Shown here: piece by piece, positions 21,290-31,104 of the stretch
Layout of the letters: the number at the start of each line of letters is the position of its first letter
Numbering within the stretch: position 1 is the first letter of the stretch
NCBI GenBank assembly: GCA_000310025.1
Contig: FN648603.1
Coordinates: 1 to 64,000 of the forward strand
Direction: 5' to 3'
DNA: 64,000 nt
From: Ectocarpus siliculosus
Taxonomy: Eukaryota; Sar; Phaeophyceae; Ectocarpales; Ectocarpaceae
The notes under the pieces: generated by a model
Database searches by the model: none
Seen by the model: the letters and a program-made list of their open reading frames with translations, nothing else
Told to the model about the DNA's origin: nothing
Made by a program: the position numbers and the translations under genes

Positions 21290-22246
21290 TTAGAAGCGCA
21301 AACATCCCCGGCACCCGCCCATCTCGCTCTGCCCGCTAAGGATCCTCCTCTTGCTGTATAGCTTAACCTCCGGGCACCGCTTGTCTTCCTTGCTCACCTC
21401 AGCAACGATGTTCAAAGAATCGTTCATCCAAGCGAAAGCCTCGGGCCAGATGGCCCGGAAGGACAGCGCCTTGGTCGGGTACGGAACTCCGGGGAAAAGC
21501 TTCGGGTATTCCAGGAACCCAGCCTTGCCTCCCTCCATCACTAGCGCGATCCTCCGCTCCACACGACCGTTGCTCATGGGCCCGTCGACCGCCGTGAGCT
21601 CCCGCGTAACGTTCAGTTCCGCCAGCAGTCCCCGAAACTTCTCGTTGACCCACTCGGTGCCGTTGCCGGTCAAAACACAGCCCAGCTCCCCGTGAGTAGC
21701 CAAGAGAGCCTTGATGGAGGCGTACCACGCACGGAACGCGTCCACGCCATCGCCGCCGTGGAAAATGTCGACAAACTCAAAGAAGGGCCCGGCCGGTGTC
21801 ACAAGCTGCTGCTGTACGATCGACCCATTGCCAACGCCGCCCCCACTACCGCTGCCGTCACCGCCGCTGCCGCCGCCACCACCGCCACCGGCCATCATGG
21901 CGTCACTGTAGTACATCCCATCGGCCGCCGGGATATCACGATATGGGGCGGCCGATGCATCCGTGGTGGCGTACGCGTACTCCGGATCGACAGCACCCAG
22001 CAGAAGTGACGACGTTGAGGTGAGGGTGCCGGTTACTTTTGGCACAATTGCGCCACATGTGGCCGTATTGGCCGCAGGCGCCGCACGTACCTTGGAACCT
22101 GCGGGGGGGGGCGCAATGCCCGGCGTGGTGGCCGTGCCTCCCACACCGCATGCATCGGTGCACTGTACCCATCGGCGCGCCGGGCGGAGGTGGCGACTCC
22201 GGCTGGTAGTACACGGCGTTACTACCGCAATCGTAGATCCCGCCAA
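21290..22246 (-). pseudogene. Copia integrase remnant, protease missing
   Basis: 318 codons. The first third is out of frame with Gag and Gly/Ser-rich. From about residue 150 it resembles the integrase core: FVDIFHGGDGVDAFRAWYAS, VLTGNGTEWVNEKFRGLLAE, DGPMSNGRVERRIALVMEGG, then the chromodomain-side block PEAFAWMNDSLNIV. The consensus S-D-N-G-x-E is T-G-N-G-T-E here, so the second catalytic Asp is lost; the first Asp block and the HHCC zinc domain are not visible, nor is a DSGA protease. The Glu in NGRVER remains. Confidence 0.8.
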
Positions 22247-22310
22247 CCCCCATCATAGCGGACTGCTGCTGCTGCCGCTGCTGCTGTTGCGGCTGCCGGT
22301 ACGGCTGCAT
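21936..22310 (-). pseudogene. Gag C-terminus with two CCHC zinc knuckles
   Basis: In the same frame as Gag (22,323-23,507) and separated from it only by one TAG. After a Gln-rich run come CMRCGRHGHHAGHC and CGACGQYGHMWRNC, both C-x2-C-x4-H-x4-C knuckles that bind genomic RNA. The frame then becomes senseless and stops at 21,936, marking a frameshift into the integrase reading. Confidence 0.85.
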
Positions 22311-22322
22311 CTCCGACTGCTG

Positions 22323-23507
22323 TTAGTACGGCTGTTGCTGTCGCATCTGCTGCTGCGGGTGTTGGTACGGCTGTTGCATTTGCCGCTGCGGCTGCTGCGG
22401 CTGTCGGTACTGTTGCATCTGCGACTGCGGCTGTTGCTGTTGCCGCGGTTGCTGCTGCTGTTGGGCAACAGCTCCCCCAGAGGACCAATATTGCCCGCCG
22501 CCGTCGCCGCTGTTACCATTCCGCCGTTGGCCTCCGCCCCCCCCGCCCCCCCCGTTGCCGCCGTGCCCAAAACCACGGCCAACAACAAGAGCATGCGGGT
22601 TGGCGGAAACCGCCGGCGTCCCAGCCGCCGACCTCATCTCGCTAGCCTTGAGCGTAGCATTCCGACCACGCACGACGTCCTGCAGCTCAGCGCGGGTTAG
22701 ATCACGCTTGGAAAGGCTATTGCGCTTCTCGACATCATAGCGTGCAGGGAGTTGCCGGATGAGAATCTGCACAACCTCCAGCTCACTCTTGACAATGCCC
22801 ACAGCCCGCAGTTTGGTCTCAAGCTGTGCAACGCGCGAGAAGAACACCTTGGGGTCCTCATCATCCTTCATGGTGATGTTGTCAAGCTCGGCGACAAGAA
22901 GCTGACAATCGGCTGGGTGGTTCGGCAAAAACCAATCCTCCATCAACCTCCACGCATCGGCCACGGAATGGCAAGAGTACAGGGTGTTCTCAAATGGGGC
23001 CCCCACCGCTGCCTCCAAGATAAAACCCCACATCCTCTTGTGCTCACCAACAAGCTTTGAGCCGAACTGGCGAGTCAGGTATCCAACGTCTTGACAACTC
23101 ACAACGAGAACCTCAGCACTGCCGGCGATGGTATGCAGGAGATCATGGTTGTCCGCGTAGACCCGGAACCGTCTCCGCCAACTAAGAAAAGCGTCGGTGG
23201 TGCAATTTGACGGGAGTCTAGGCACAGGAGTTCTGACAATGGTACCTCCCAAAGGCAAACACGGCACACCATTACCACCACCGTGACTCACCCCACCTGG
23301 CCCCGTTGGCCCCACCGATGCAGATGGAGCCCCTCCAGTAGCAACTAGACCGTCGCCTCCTGGGCTGCCGGCAGGTGCACCCGCCGGCTGCTGCTGTGCT
23401 GCCCGAACCTCCGCCGTCTCAGCCTTAGCAGCCCCTATAGCTCGCAGCGCCTCATCCAGCCTCGCGCGCACAGCTGCAATATCCTCCGTATCCCCACCAT
23501 CCGACAT
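22323..23507 (-). CDS. Copia Gag (UBN2-like)
   Basis: 394 codons. N-terminal coiled coil (ARLDEALRAIGAAKAETAEV), a Gly/Pro-rich linker, then the capsid-like UBN2 domain from about residue 105: TDAFLSWRRRFRVYADNHDL, NTLYSCHSVADAWRLMEDWF, QLLVAELDNITMKDDEDPKV and LIRQLPARYDVEKRNSLSKR. A Gly run and long Gln-rich tail follow. A TAG at 22,323 interrupts the frame before the zinc knuckles. Start ATG at 23,507 lies about 240 nt downstream of the 5' LTR. Confidence 0.88.
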   Translation of the reverse strand: MSDGGDTEDIAAVRARLDEALRAIGAAKAETAEVRAAQQQPAGAPAGSPGGDGLVATGGAPSASVGPTGPGGVSHGGGNGVPCLPLGGTIVRTPVPRLPSNCTTDAFLSWRRRFRVYADNHDLLHTIAGSAEVLVVSCQDVGYLTRQFGSKLVGEHKRMWGFILEAAVGAPFENTLYSCHSVADAWRLMEDWFLPNHPADCQLLVAELDNITMKDDEDPKVFFSRVAQLETKLRAVGIVKSELEVVQILIRQLPARYDVEKRNSLSKRDLTRAELQDVVRGRNATLKASEMRSAAGTPAVSANPHALVVGRGFGHGGNGGGGGGGGQRRNGNSGDGGGQYWSSGGAVAQQQQQPRQQQQPQSQMQQYRQPQQPQRQMQQPYQHPQQQMRQQQPY

Positions 23508-23746
23508 ATCTAACTAAAACCCTAAACCTGCTGTCCCAGCCTCGAAGTGCTGTCTCAGCTATAAAACCTGCTGTCCCGGTCCCCGCAATGGCCACCGCAC
23601 CAGCTACACAATGCTGCTGTCCTCGCCCCCGTTGGCCGCGATACCAGCCTGAAGAAGTATTGAAGAAAATTGTCGACCGCTCCGTTGACCCGGCTCACAC
23701 AGCTCAGACGCCAATACCCACTACCAACACCAGGCCCATTATATTG

Positions 23747-23934
23747 TGTTTGGGTGCGGTAGCCCATCAGAGGCCGAAAGAGAAAGAAGGTTGACTCAAG
23801 ACCTTTGGTTGATTAGAGAGTGAGAGACATGCGGTAGGCAACACCATCGCCATGCAGCATGCCCATCAACACATTTCATCCGCGTACCCCCCGGAGGCCC
23901 CGTAGACAGTATACTCTGCTGAGCACCCCAAACA
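23747..23934 (-). repeat. 5' LTR of the copia element
   Basis: 188 bp, TGTTTGGG...CCCAAACA, three substitutions from the left copy. On the minus strand this is the promoter-bearing LTR. I could not identify a convincing tRNA primer-binding site just inside it. Confidence 0.9.
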
Positions 23935-25860
23935 TGGTCGAATTAGATTGGGCTTCATAATATATGTCGGAACCGGGGTCATGGGTGTCAAAAAAAATTA
24001 AGGAATAATAAAAACACAAACAGAAAGACAAACCATTCGAGATATACCAACAAAAATATTGTTCCTTCGCTGCCAATCTGTGCACGAGAACGCGCAGCGC
24101 TGTAACTTGTCGAGTAATATTTGGGAGCTACAAAGCGCGTGAAGAGACGGAAGGACAGAGGCAGCCACCCAACGTAGCGGTGGAAGCTTAGCAAACAACG
24201 AAGGGCGGGACACACGGGCGCCCTCACTGGAGGGGACCAGCGCATCTGGCGTTCCTGACCTCCCACAAAGGTGTGTGTGTGTGTGTGTGTGTTTTAGCAT
24301 CGACCGCCCTAACCGGCTGACCAATGAAAATACGCGAGTCTCAGTGCGGGACCCCGTGAGGGGGAGGCATGGGGGAGACTAACCTATGCTCCGGATCAAA
24401 CGCAGACACGGTAGCAACAGAAGAAAACTGCACACGTCTACGAAGGCTGCTACCTTGCACTCGATTTCGTTTTGGAGTGAGTGCGTTCACCGTCATCCTC
24501 CTTCCTTCCAACTCTATCGTTCTCATGGTAATTTTCACAGCAACTTGTCGACATTTCGCGTCTAGCCCTGCGTCGTTTGTGGTGGGGAAGGTCATCTGGC
24601 TCGAAGCTCTTGCTCTCTTCCACGCCATTGTTCCCTCCTCGACTGCTGCTTTGATCAATGTTATGTCCTCCTCTCGTTCCCTCCTCCTCGTTCATCACTG
24701 CCAAACGAATTCTCCTGTGTGTGTGTCTTTATTATTAGCATCGACCGCGCTATGTGTGTGTGTGTGTTGCCTCAGATTACGAACGACAGAGGCACATATT
24801 AGACGGTGCACACATTCGTCGGGACGAGCGCCATCAACACCGCGCACCCGGATTTACTGCTACTTCCTTCATGCATCCACGCTACTCGTGCGACGCGCCT
24901 GCCCCACTGCTCACCGACACCGACAAGATAAGCTGCTCTGGGGGAGGATGAGACTCAGAAGTATCAGCGGAGCCGAGCAGAGGGTACGGCCTATCTCTGC
25001 ATATGTACACCTATGTCGCCATGTCTCTCAGATGCTTTGTTCGCAGCAGACGTACAATACTGCAACACGACGTCCGAAGATAGCGGGCATGCGCCTGCTG
25101 GGTCAGTGCGTTGCCCGGCGACGCCTTACCAGTGCCGGCCGTTGCTGTGTACCGCGGAATTACGCTGCCCGTCTTTGGCAGGGGTGTTATCAAGCGTCTG
25201 AATATGTAGCGTGCTACATGTAACTCGAACTGATGAATCGTACTGATCACCGACGTATGTATGGCCCGCGATGTGTACCGGCGGGCGATTTCGCCTTGCA
25301 CAGTCGATTGTGATCCCCTTGACTATGGCCAAGGGCGCACAAAAAAAAAAATCCGACACCTAACCCTACCCCCCTCCCCCCCCCCGGGAGGGGTGTGAAA
25401 GAAGTTTAATTTTTTGGAATATTTTCGTACAGGCTTTCTTTTGGATTTCTCCTTCTCCATTGCGTGTGCTTGCGTGTGTGTGGTGGTGTTTACGGCACGA
25501 CGTGCAAGCAGGAAAGGTGTAGATTGCTACTTCATGTACTGAGATAATATGTGATGGGCTGGGGACACTTCTTATTTGGTTTTCAAGTCTTGAAGTACAG
25601 CAGTAGTGCTTGGGGACAACCCCTCAGCTACAAGTAACTTAGAACTTCTCTACGCCTCTGCGACAAGTCCACGACATTTGACCTCGGTCGTATGTGGCGA
25701 AATGACACATACCCATGCGTCGAAACGTCATAATTCCAAGCTTACTCAAGCCGGCAACATACCGAAGAGGGGCTGTCGATGAGCCTACGGCGGTGGAATC
25801 ACCTTCGCCACGTGCAACACCCATCCACAAATAATAGCAATTTGTCTTGCATGGTACTTA
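23935..25860. other. Unassigned region with GT microsatellite
   Basis: Contains a (GT)11 run at 24,271-24,292 and another shorter one near 24,752. The words AGCATCGACCGC precede or follow both. The longest plus-strand frame (24,369-25,223) is Cys/Ser/Arg-rich and looks accidental; a minus-strand frame 24,450-24,704 is polar. A C run with CCTAACCCTACCCCC lies near 25,360-25,386. No gene is claimed. Confidence 0.35.
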
Positions 25861-26631
25861 TTATTCACTCCCCGAAGCCCCTCCACCTCCCTCAACAAGA
25901 CTAAACCGCCGATTCTTGGAGCGCTTTCGCGTTGAGCGCCTTCGCCCTTCATCCTCTTCCCCCCTCCCCCCCACCCCCCCCTCCTTCTCCTCCTGTTCCT
26001 CCTCCTCGTGCTCCTCCTCGTGCTCCTCCTCCTCCTCTTCCGACCCCGAGCTCTCATCTTCAACCGAGTCCCCCGTCTCCGCTGAGGACTCGTCTGAGAG
26101 TGACCCGTCTGTACCATCAACCCCCTCCGCCCCCGGCGAGACCTTACGGCATGCTACGGGGGCTTTGCCAGCCGTACTCCTCTGGTGTGGGACCTTTCGG
26201 CGTGTGACGGGGACTCTGACAGCCGTACCCTTGCCCTTTAGCTTTCCCACCACCGCCGCTTTCTCAGTCTCGCCTACGGCAAAGCTCTTCGTGAACTTCG
26301 CAGTGTTCGGATCTGTTTTGCTCAGCTCCAACGAAGTGGCATGCTCCTGGTCTACGTGGTGGGACATGGAGTACTTCCACACCCACTTTTCAGGGCTGCG
26401 AAACAAGCACTTCAGGAGTACGTTGGTGCAAGGTGTACAAGTCGTGAACTTCGACGCCGCTTTTAGGCCGATAGCAACGAGACTTGTTCACGAGTCCAAC
26501 TTGGGCGCAAGAGAACAGTTGGAGTGTATCTGAGGCGCAGCCTTCCCCGTCTTTGCTTCGACAACCCACGTCTTGCACTTCTCCCCAATGTCCCCGCCAC
26601 AAAAGCCGAACGTGTTGCGCTGCCGTCGGTC
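25861..26631 (-). pseudogene. Exon 8 of the fungal-type gene: cysteine block, acidic tail, NLS
   Basis: Starts after acceptor GCTCCCACAG with an exact phase match to exon 7 (147-bp intron). It encodes FGFCGGDIGEKCKTW, QIHSNCSLAPKLDS, an in-frame TGA at 26,488-26,490, and without changing frame FTTCTPCTNVLLKC and WKYSMSHHVDQEHA. Cysteine and histidine spacing suggests a zinc-ribbon-like module. The end is low-complexity: a long Glu run and a basic stretch (RRRSTRKRSKNRR) that could be a nuclear signal. It stops at 25,861. Confidence 0.7.
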
Positions 26632-26778
26632 CTGTGGGAGCGGCAGTACCATCAACAGAAATACATTCAAAACAAAATGTTGTCATCGTTCCTGCAGGTA
26701 TGTCGAACTTGGAATATCATGCAGTCCTTTGAAGTCACAGAAACAGAAACAAAGTGCACTTGCTTGCGAGCGTCTTAC

Positions 26779-28067
26779 CTCATCCTGAAGGACGTGTCCC
26801 CCCATGTGCTGCAGCAGTAGTTTCGCGGACACCTCCGAGAAACACAGCGGGCACTCCACTTTCCCATCCACAGAAGCTGCCGGAACTTCCTCCGCCCCCG
26901 GAACTTCCTCCGCCCGGAGAGCCCCGCCCGCCATGCAAGTGAGGTTGTCATGAAGAGGTAGAGGGGTGACTTGGTTGCGTAGTGGTGGTCGCACGTCAGG
27001 AACCGCCGCCCAGCCTTGCACCCTTTCCACTCCAGCTTCAAGCACGTGCTGTGTGGTGATCAACTCGTCCATGCTGAACACGTACGTCTGCTTGCCCATC
27101 TCCAACGTCGGGTTCAGTTCCTCGACAAGGGCAAGAGAGCAGCTGTAAGTAGTCGCTGTGTGCAGCTTTCGGTTCTCCCACTCAAACGTCGAACCATCGC
27201 CGTCACCGCCGACCAGCCTTATCCTCATTAGCTGCCCTTTGACCACCTGACCATCTGCGGCCTCGCCGCCAGCTGCTGGTGGCGCAAATACGACTAGAAC
27301 CCCGACGCAGTAGCTCACGGGTTGGTGACGTCCTGCGCGAAGCCTGAATAGCGCCTCGGCGGGTACGACGCAGACCACCTCTCCGTGTCCAGGCAAACGG
27401 GGAGCCGATCTGCAACGCTGTGCCCGAGTCATCCAAGCAAGTGCTACCCTCGGCCAGGCGTTCGCCTGCCGGCGTCGTGAACGCCCGCACACGTGCGGGC
27501 CGATCTCTGGAGGCCTTGCCGGCGTGAGGCCCAGTATACTCTTTAACCGCCGAGGCCTTGAAGATCTATCATTAACGAAAAATAACACCGAAAGATACGC
27601 GCCGTGGCCGACAAACAGCAGGGCACGCGTAAAATAGAGTTCGGGATCAGGTTTGCTGGCATCTGCGTGTACTGCAACGGTGCATGATTGACTATTCCTA
27701 CAAGTTGATTCCAACCAAGGTCTACGTTAGACGTAATTTGCTTCAGTCCATCGACAAAGCACGCCCAAAAACGTTGTGTGCAAGATGGTTGGTGGTGCGG
27801 TCACATGGTGTTCACTGGGCGAATGTTTGTTGCTTGGCCAAGTTAGGAAAGAAAAGTCCCTCGCACCTTCTTCGCGCCCACTTGCACAAATGGGCTGTGG
27901 GTAGATGAGCTTGACTCTTCTCCCTCCGTGTCCAGCACCTCTCGGACTTCAGCGTTGTCGGAGTCCCCGCCACCGTCACTTGGCGATGCTGCCTGGCCGA
28001 CGACACCCTCCTCCTCGTCCCATGCGTCGGTGCCGTCTTCGGTCCGCACGCCAGGCATTTCTTTGTT
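26779..28067 (-). pseudogene. Exons 6 and 7 of the fungal-type gene
   Basis: Exon 6 (about 28,067-27,867) is acidic (GVRTEDGTDAWDEEEG, VREVLDTEGEESSSS) and ends at GTGCGA. Exon 7 contains RSSRPRRLKSILGLTPA, then a stretch where sense seems to move to another frame (DDSGTALQIGSPFAWTR) and back, then RIRLVGGDGDGSTFEWENRK, VEELNPTLEMGKQTYVFSMD, and a C-x2-C...H-x3-H block (CPLCFSEVSAKLLLQHMGGH). The donor GTAAGA at 26,778 follows LQDE. The frame jumps near 27,350-27,480 are the least certain part of this gene. Confidence 0.55.
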
Positions 28068-28331
28068 GGTTCTGGAGGGGGGGTGCGGGAATGGTGGGTA
28101 GTTGCATTCAGAACAGTGTGACAGGTATCTGCGACCCTTGATAAACACCAATTGTTGGCAGGCAGAACGTAGACCGCTGACGCTGTTGGAACAAGTCTTG
28201 AAAGACGGCATGTATTTGTGGTTCCACCTTCTCACGAAACCTACCCTGGCCGCCAAAAAAACTCTACGCCCGAGAAGGCGACGGACGGAACAGAGCCAAA
28301 TTATAACCAAGCGAAATACGGGAGTACTCAC

Positions 28332-29825
28332 CCGAACGGAAAGAACATGGTGATGCCCTTGTCCTTGAAGTCGTCGAACGTGGCCTGTGATACGCCGGTG
28401 TACTCCTCGTGGTCCTGCAGAACACGAATTGCGTTTCTCCGCCCCTCGTTCCAGCATCCAACCACCTTCACCTGCCGCACGTCGCAGCTCCCGCCTGGTC
28501 CGGCCTCCCGCCAAGTACTCCCGTTCATGTGGTCGATCTCGCCCAAGCAGGCCAAGCTCAAGCGCCGAGATTTCCTGGCCCAGCTCGGGTGCTTGGCGTA
28601 GATTTCCTCCAGCGCGACAGCAGGGCCCAGACGGTCGCCGAGTTCCTTCCCGTCGATGTTGCTGCCGTGAATCAGGGTTCGCACCACTGCGAAAAGGTTC
28701 TCGAGCGCATCCGTGCCAATCTGCCAGAGAAACACCAGCGTTGCCCTGCAGTGCTGCTGTACTTTGAGCACAACGTAGAAGATGCCACGAATCGTCGCTT
28801 GCAGGTCATGGTCGAGCTGCCCCGTCATCGTGGCAGTCCGGAGAGCACGGTAGAGGATCAGCAGCAAATGCACGACGCACGAGAGCCCTTCCAGAAGCTC
28901 TCCCACGGTCTTGGAAGGGTCGCACAAGACGGCGAGAAGATTCTCGGCAATAACCGCTTTCACCTAAGCCGGGCACAGCGTTTGGGAACGATTTCGGGCA
29001 CAGGAAACAAAAGTGAGAGGCTCGAGCAGAGCCATTGTCGAGAGCCCCACATACACCTCCTCCCGCTTTCAATCGTCTGCACGATCAGCCTGAAGCAGAC
29101 GCCTTCATCGCTCATTCATCTCCAAACAAGGAAACATAAATGGTTGGATTCTCACCTTCAGATCGCGGTGTAGCACGGCCAAGGCGGGCATCGTTGCCAA
29201 CTCAATCAGCCGACCCTGGTCGGCGTTCGCCACTTCCACCTGCTTCGATTCCATCTTCATCGCAAGCCCGACGTTCTGGCTAAGAGACGAGCAAAACGAT
29301 ACCGCACGAACAGAGGAACAGTCAAACGCATACCAAAACATACTTATTAGTCTCGCTGGCAAGTTGATGCTGACAATCTGCGGCGGTGCGGTTGAACTGT
29401 CCTTTTGCGGCTGGCTATCGCACAGCTACGAAGACTTGACGGGAGAGAGCCGAACAGACCATCTATTCAATGGCGTCCGGGTTGAGCAAGGTCCTGTATG
29501 TCTCGTTCGGTTTGCAGTCGTACCACTGAAATAGCTGTGGAAAGCTGTCACAGTAAAGCGGAAGTGCGCCCGCCGGTATCTTCACCCCTCTCTTCGAAAT
29601 GTCCCTCGTGCGAAGCCGCTTCAGGTTGTGCTTCAGATCGAAGCACTGTACCACGCCGTGCTCGCTAGTCGTGGCGTCGAGGAGGTCGAACTCAGCGAAT
29701 TTCTCGGACGTGACACTGCTGGTGAAGTTGTAGAGCAACCGACGCCTCACGCCGTCCCCATCTGAAGCCACGAGCACGATGGGGCCGATGGTGGGAGCGA
29801 ACCGATCGTTCCACACTCCCAGTAT
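28332..29825 (-). pseudogene. Exons 4 and 5 of the fungal-type gene, DALENLF core
   Basis: Exon 4 (about 29,825-29,463) has ILGVWNDRFAPTIGPIVLVA and SDGDGVRRRLLYNF, VVQCFDLKHNLKRLRTRDIS and TYRTLLNPDAIE, then TAG. Exon 5 (28,959-28,332) follows acceptor GGCTTAG and has AENLLAVLCDPSKTVGELLE, a helical block, GTDALENLFAVVRTLIHGSN, EEIYAKHPSWARKSRRLSLA, EIDHMNGSTW and VVGCWNEGRRNAIRVLQ, ending at GTGAGT. Between them the frame 29,362-29,105 may hold another exon. In related families the Asp/Glu of DALE-type motifs are candidate catalytic residues; that is inference. Confidence 0.72.
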
Positions 29826-29962
29826 CTGCGTCAACGTGCGAGGCCGGCACCGACTTTCCATAAAACGTAGATATCATGGTTGAGTGGACGGGTGGGGGGT
29901 ATGGACAGAATCTCACCTTGCCTCGACCTTCCGCGTTATCACCAACTGATACAGTGTCTTAC

Positions 29963-30573
29963 CGTTTCAAAGACGACTTGCTGCTGCCCTGGGTTACGCG
30001 CCTTGCAGCTGGCGGACGCCACGACTGGTATCGCGTGGTGCGAATTTTTTTCAAATAGCGCAAGCGGAGATGACGGTGTGTTCGCTCCCACTGTGCGAGT
30101 GCCCCTCGTTGAGCCGGCCGGAAAGGTCTTCAAGGTTGTCAAGGTCGAACTTCGTACTCTTGGGAGGGGTGTGCTGCACGCACAGGCCCAAAATCTGATG
30201 TCAAACATTGTAGGGAATCACCATTTGTGGTGTGGGAAACGAATCAAAATCTGACTGACTGATGGAAATACTTGCTCGGCCAGCACGGAACGAATCCAGA
30301 GCTGCACTGCAAACGGTGGGTAACGTCTACGCGAGACGCCTCGCAACCTGTGGGACTTAAAAATGGCGTGCGCAACACAAACACGAAGCTCCCAATACGC
30401 ACCTCGTCCGTAAGACCGTAGTATCTTGCACGCGGCTCCGTTGCAATCTCGTCGATCTCCAGAATGACCACTCTCCTCTCGCCATCGTACAGCCGCGAAA
30501 AGCGCTCGAGGTTGGCCGTGATTGCCGCAACCAGGCACTCCTTCTCAAGCGAAGCGCACACGACAAACTTCAT
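29963..30573 (-). pseudogene. Exons 2 and 3 of the fungal-type gene
   Basis: Exon 2 (30,573-30,403, 171 nt) starts after TCCACCATTGCAG and ends before GTGCGT; it carries AAITANLERFSRLYDGERR and ILEIDEIATEPRARYYGLTD. Exon 3 (30,194-29,963) begins ILGLCVQHTPP, then FDLDNLEDLSGRLNEG and SGSEHTVISACA, where a TGA at 30,051 blocks the frame. A one-base shift just before it opens a frame with PVVASASCKARNPGQQQVVF and a GTAAGA donor, so a single-base indel near 30,060 is the lesion. The exon is 232 nt, one base over a multiple of three, as expected. Confidence 0.7.
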
Positions 30574-30759
30574 CTGCAATGGTGGACATAGACACAGGGC
30601 GTGGCAGACAAGATCTCGGCGTCAGAGCAAAGGACGTGACAGGAAACAGACAGCACAATACCGAGCTTGATTCACTGCAAACCAACTTGTGCGAACGGCT
30701 AAAAGGGCTACTGCTTGTTCTTGGTGTGATCCTCAACGTTCCAACCCCCTGTTGCTCAC

Positions 30760-31104
30760 CGAACGCTCCCTGATCCTCGCGTACACCGTCGATGCCCCCG
30801 GGAACCCTGCTGCTTAATGCAACGCATGCAATGCCGCTAGTCCTCCAAGCCGCATGGAGAGTATTGGCAAGTCAAACTCATCCTCGCTGAACCCTTTGGC
30901 ACTATACTTGCCATTCACCGCCTGTTCTAACCTATGCATGATACCACTCAGCGACAAGCCGTCTCGCCGCGCTTGAGCCATCAACCTTCGAACGCCATTC
31001 ACGTCATTGTCTGCGATGTTAATGAAGATACTCTTCGCGAGTGCAACACGACCATGCAAAGCCGGGCACTTCCTGAGTTGGTTCAAAGTGTACAGTTTCT
31101 GCAC
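30760..31104 (-). pseudogene. Exon 1 of the fungal-type gene
   Basis: Encodes a helical region (VRRLMAQARRDGLSLSGIMH, RLEQAVNGKYSAKGFSEDEF, LPILSMRLGGLAALHALH). An in-frame TAA at 30,814-30,816 is followed in the same frame by AAGFPGASTVYARIRERS, which fits the family, and then by a GTGAGC donor. The stop is therefore a mutation rather than the end of a protein. The true start is not seen. Confidence 0.65.

Larger units (their letters stand above)
18619..23934 (-). mobile_element. Ty1/copia LTR retrotransposon, full length, internally damaged
   Basis: Bounded by two direct 188-bp LTRs starting TGTTTGGG and ending CCCAAACA. On the minus strand the order is 5' LTR, Gag, zinc knuckles, integrase remnant, RT, RNase H, long untranslated part, 3' LTR: the copia order. 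RT/RNase H is open. The Gag frame has one internal stop, protease is missing, integrase has lost catalytic residues, and there are two frame changes. LTRs differ at 3 positions, so insertion is fairly recent. Flanks (TTACA left, TGGTC right) do not form a target duplication, which suggests recombination or a rearranged flank. Confidence 0.92.

Noticed and set aside
21963-22700. Plus-strand frame of 245 codons rich in Leu/Arg/Pro
   Set aside because: It is the antisense of the Gln/Gly-rich Gag of the copia element.
24369-25223. Longest plus-strand frame in this part (284 codons)
   Set aside because: Composition is Cys/Ser/Arg-rich with VCVCV runs from a GT microsatellite. No domain, and sense on the opposite strand is equally good.
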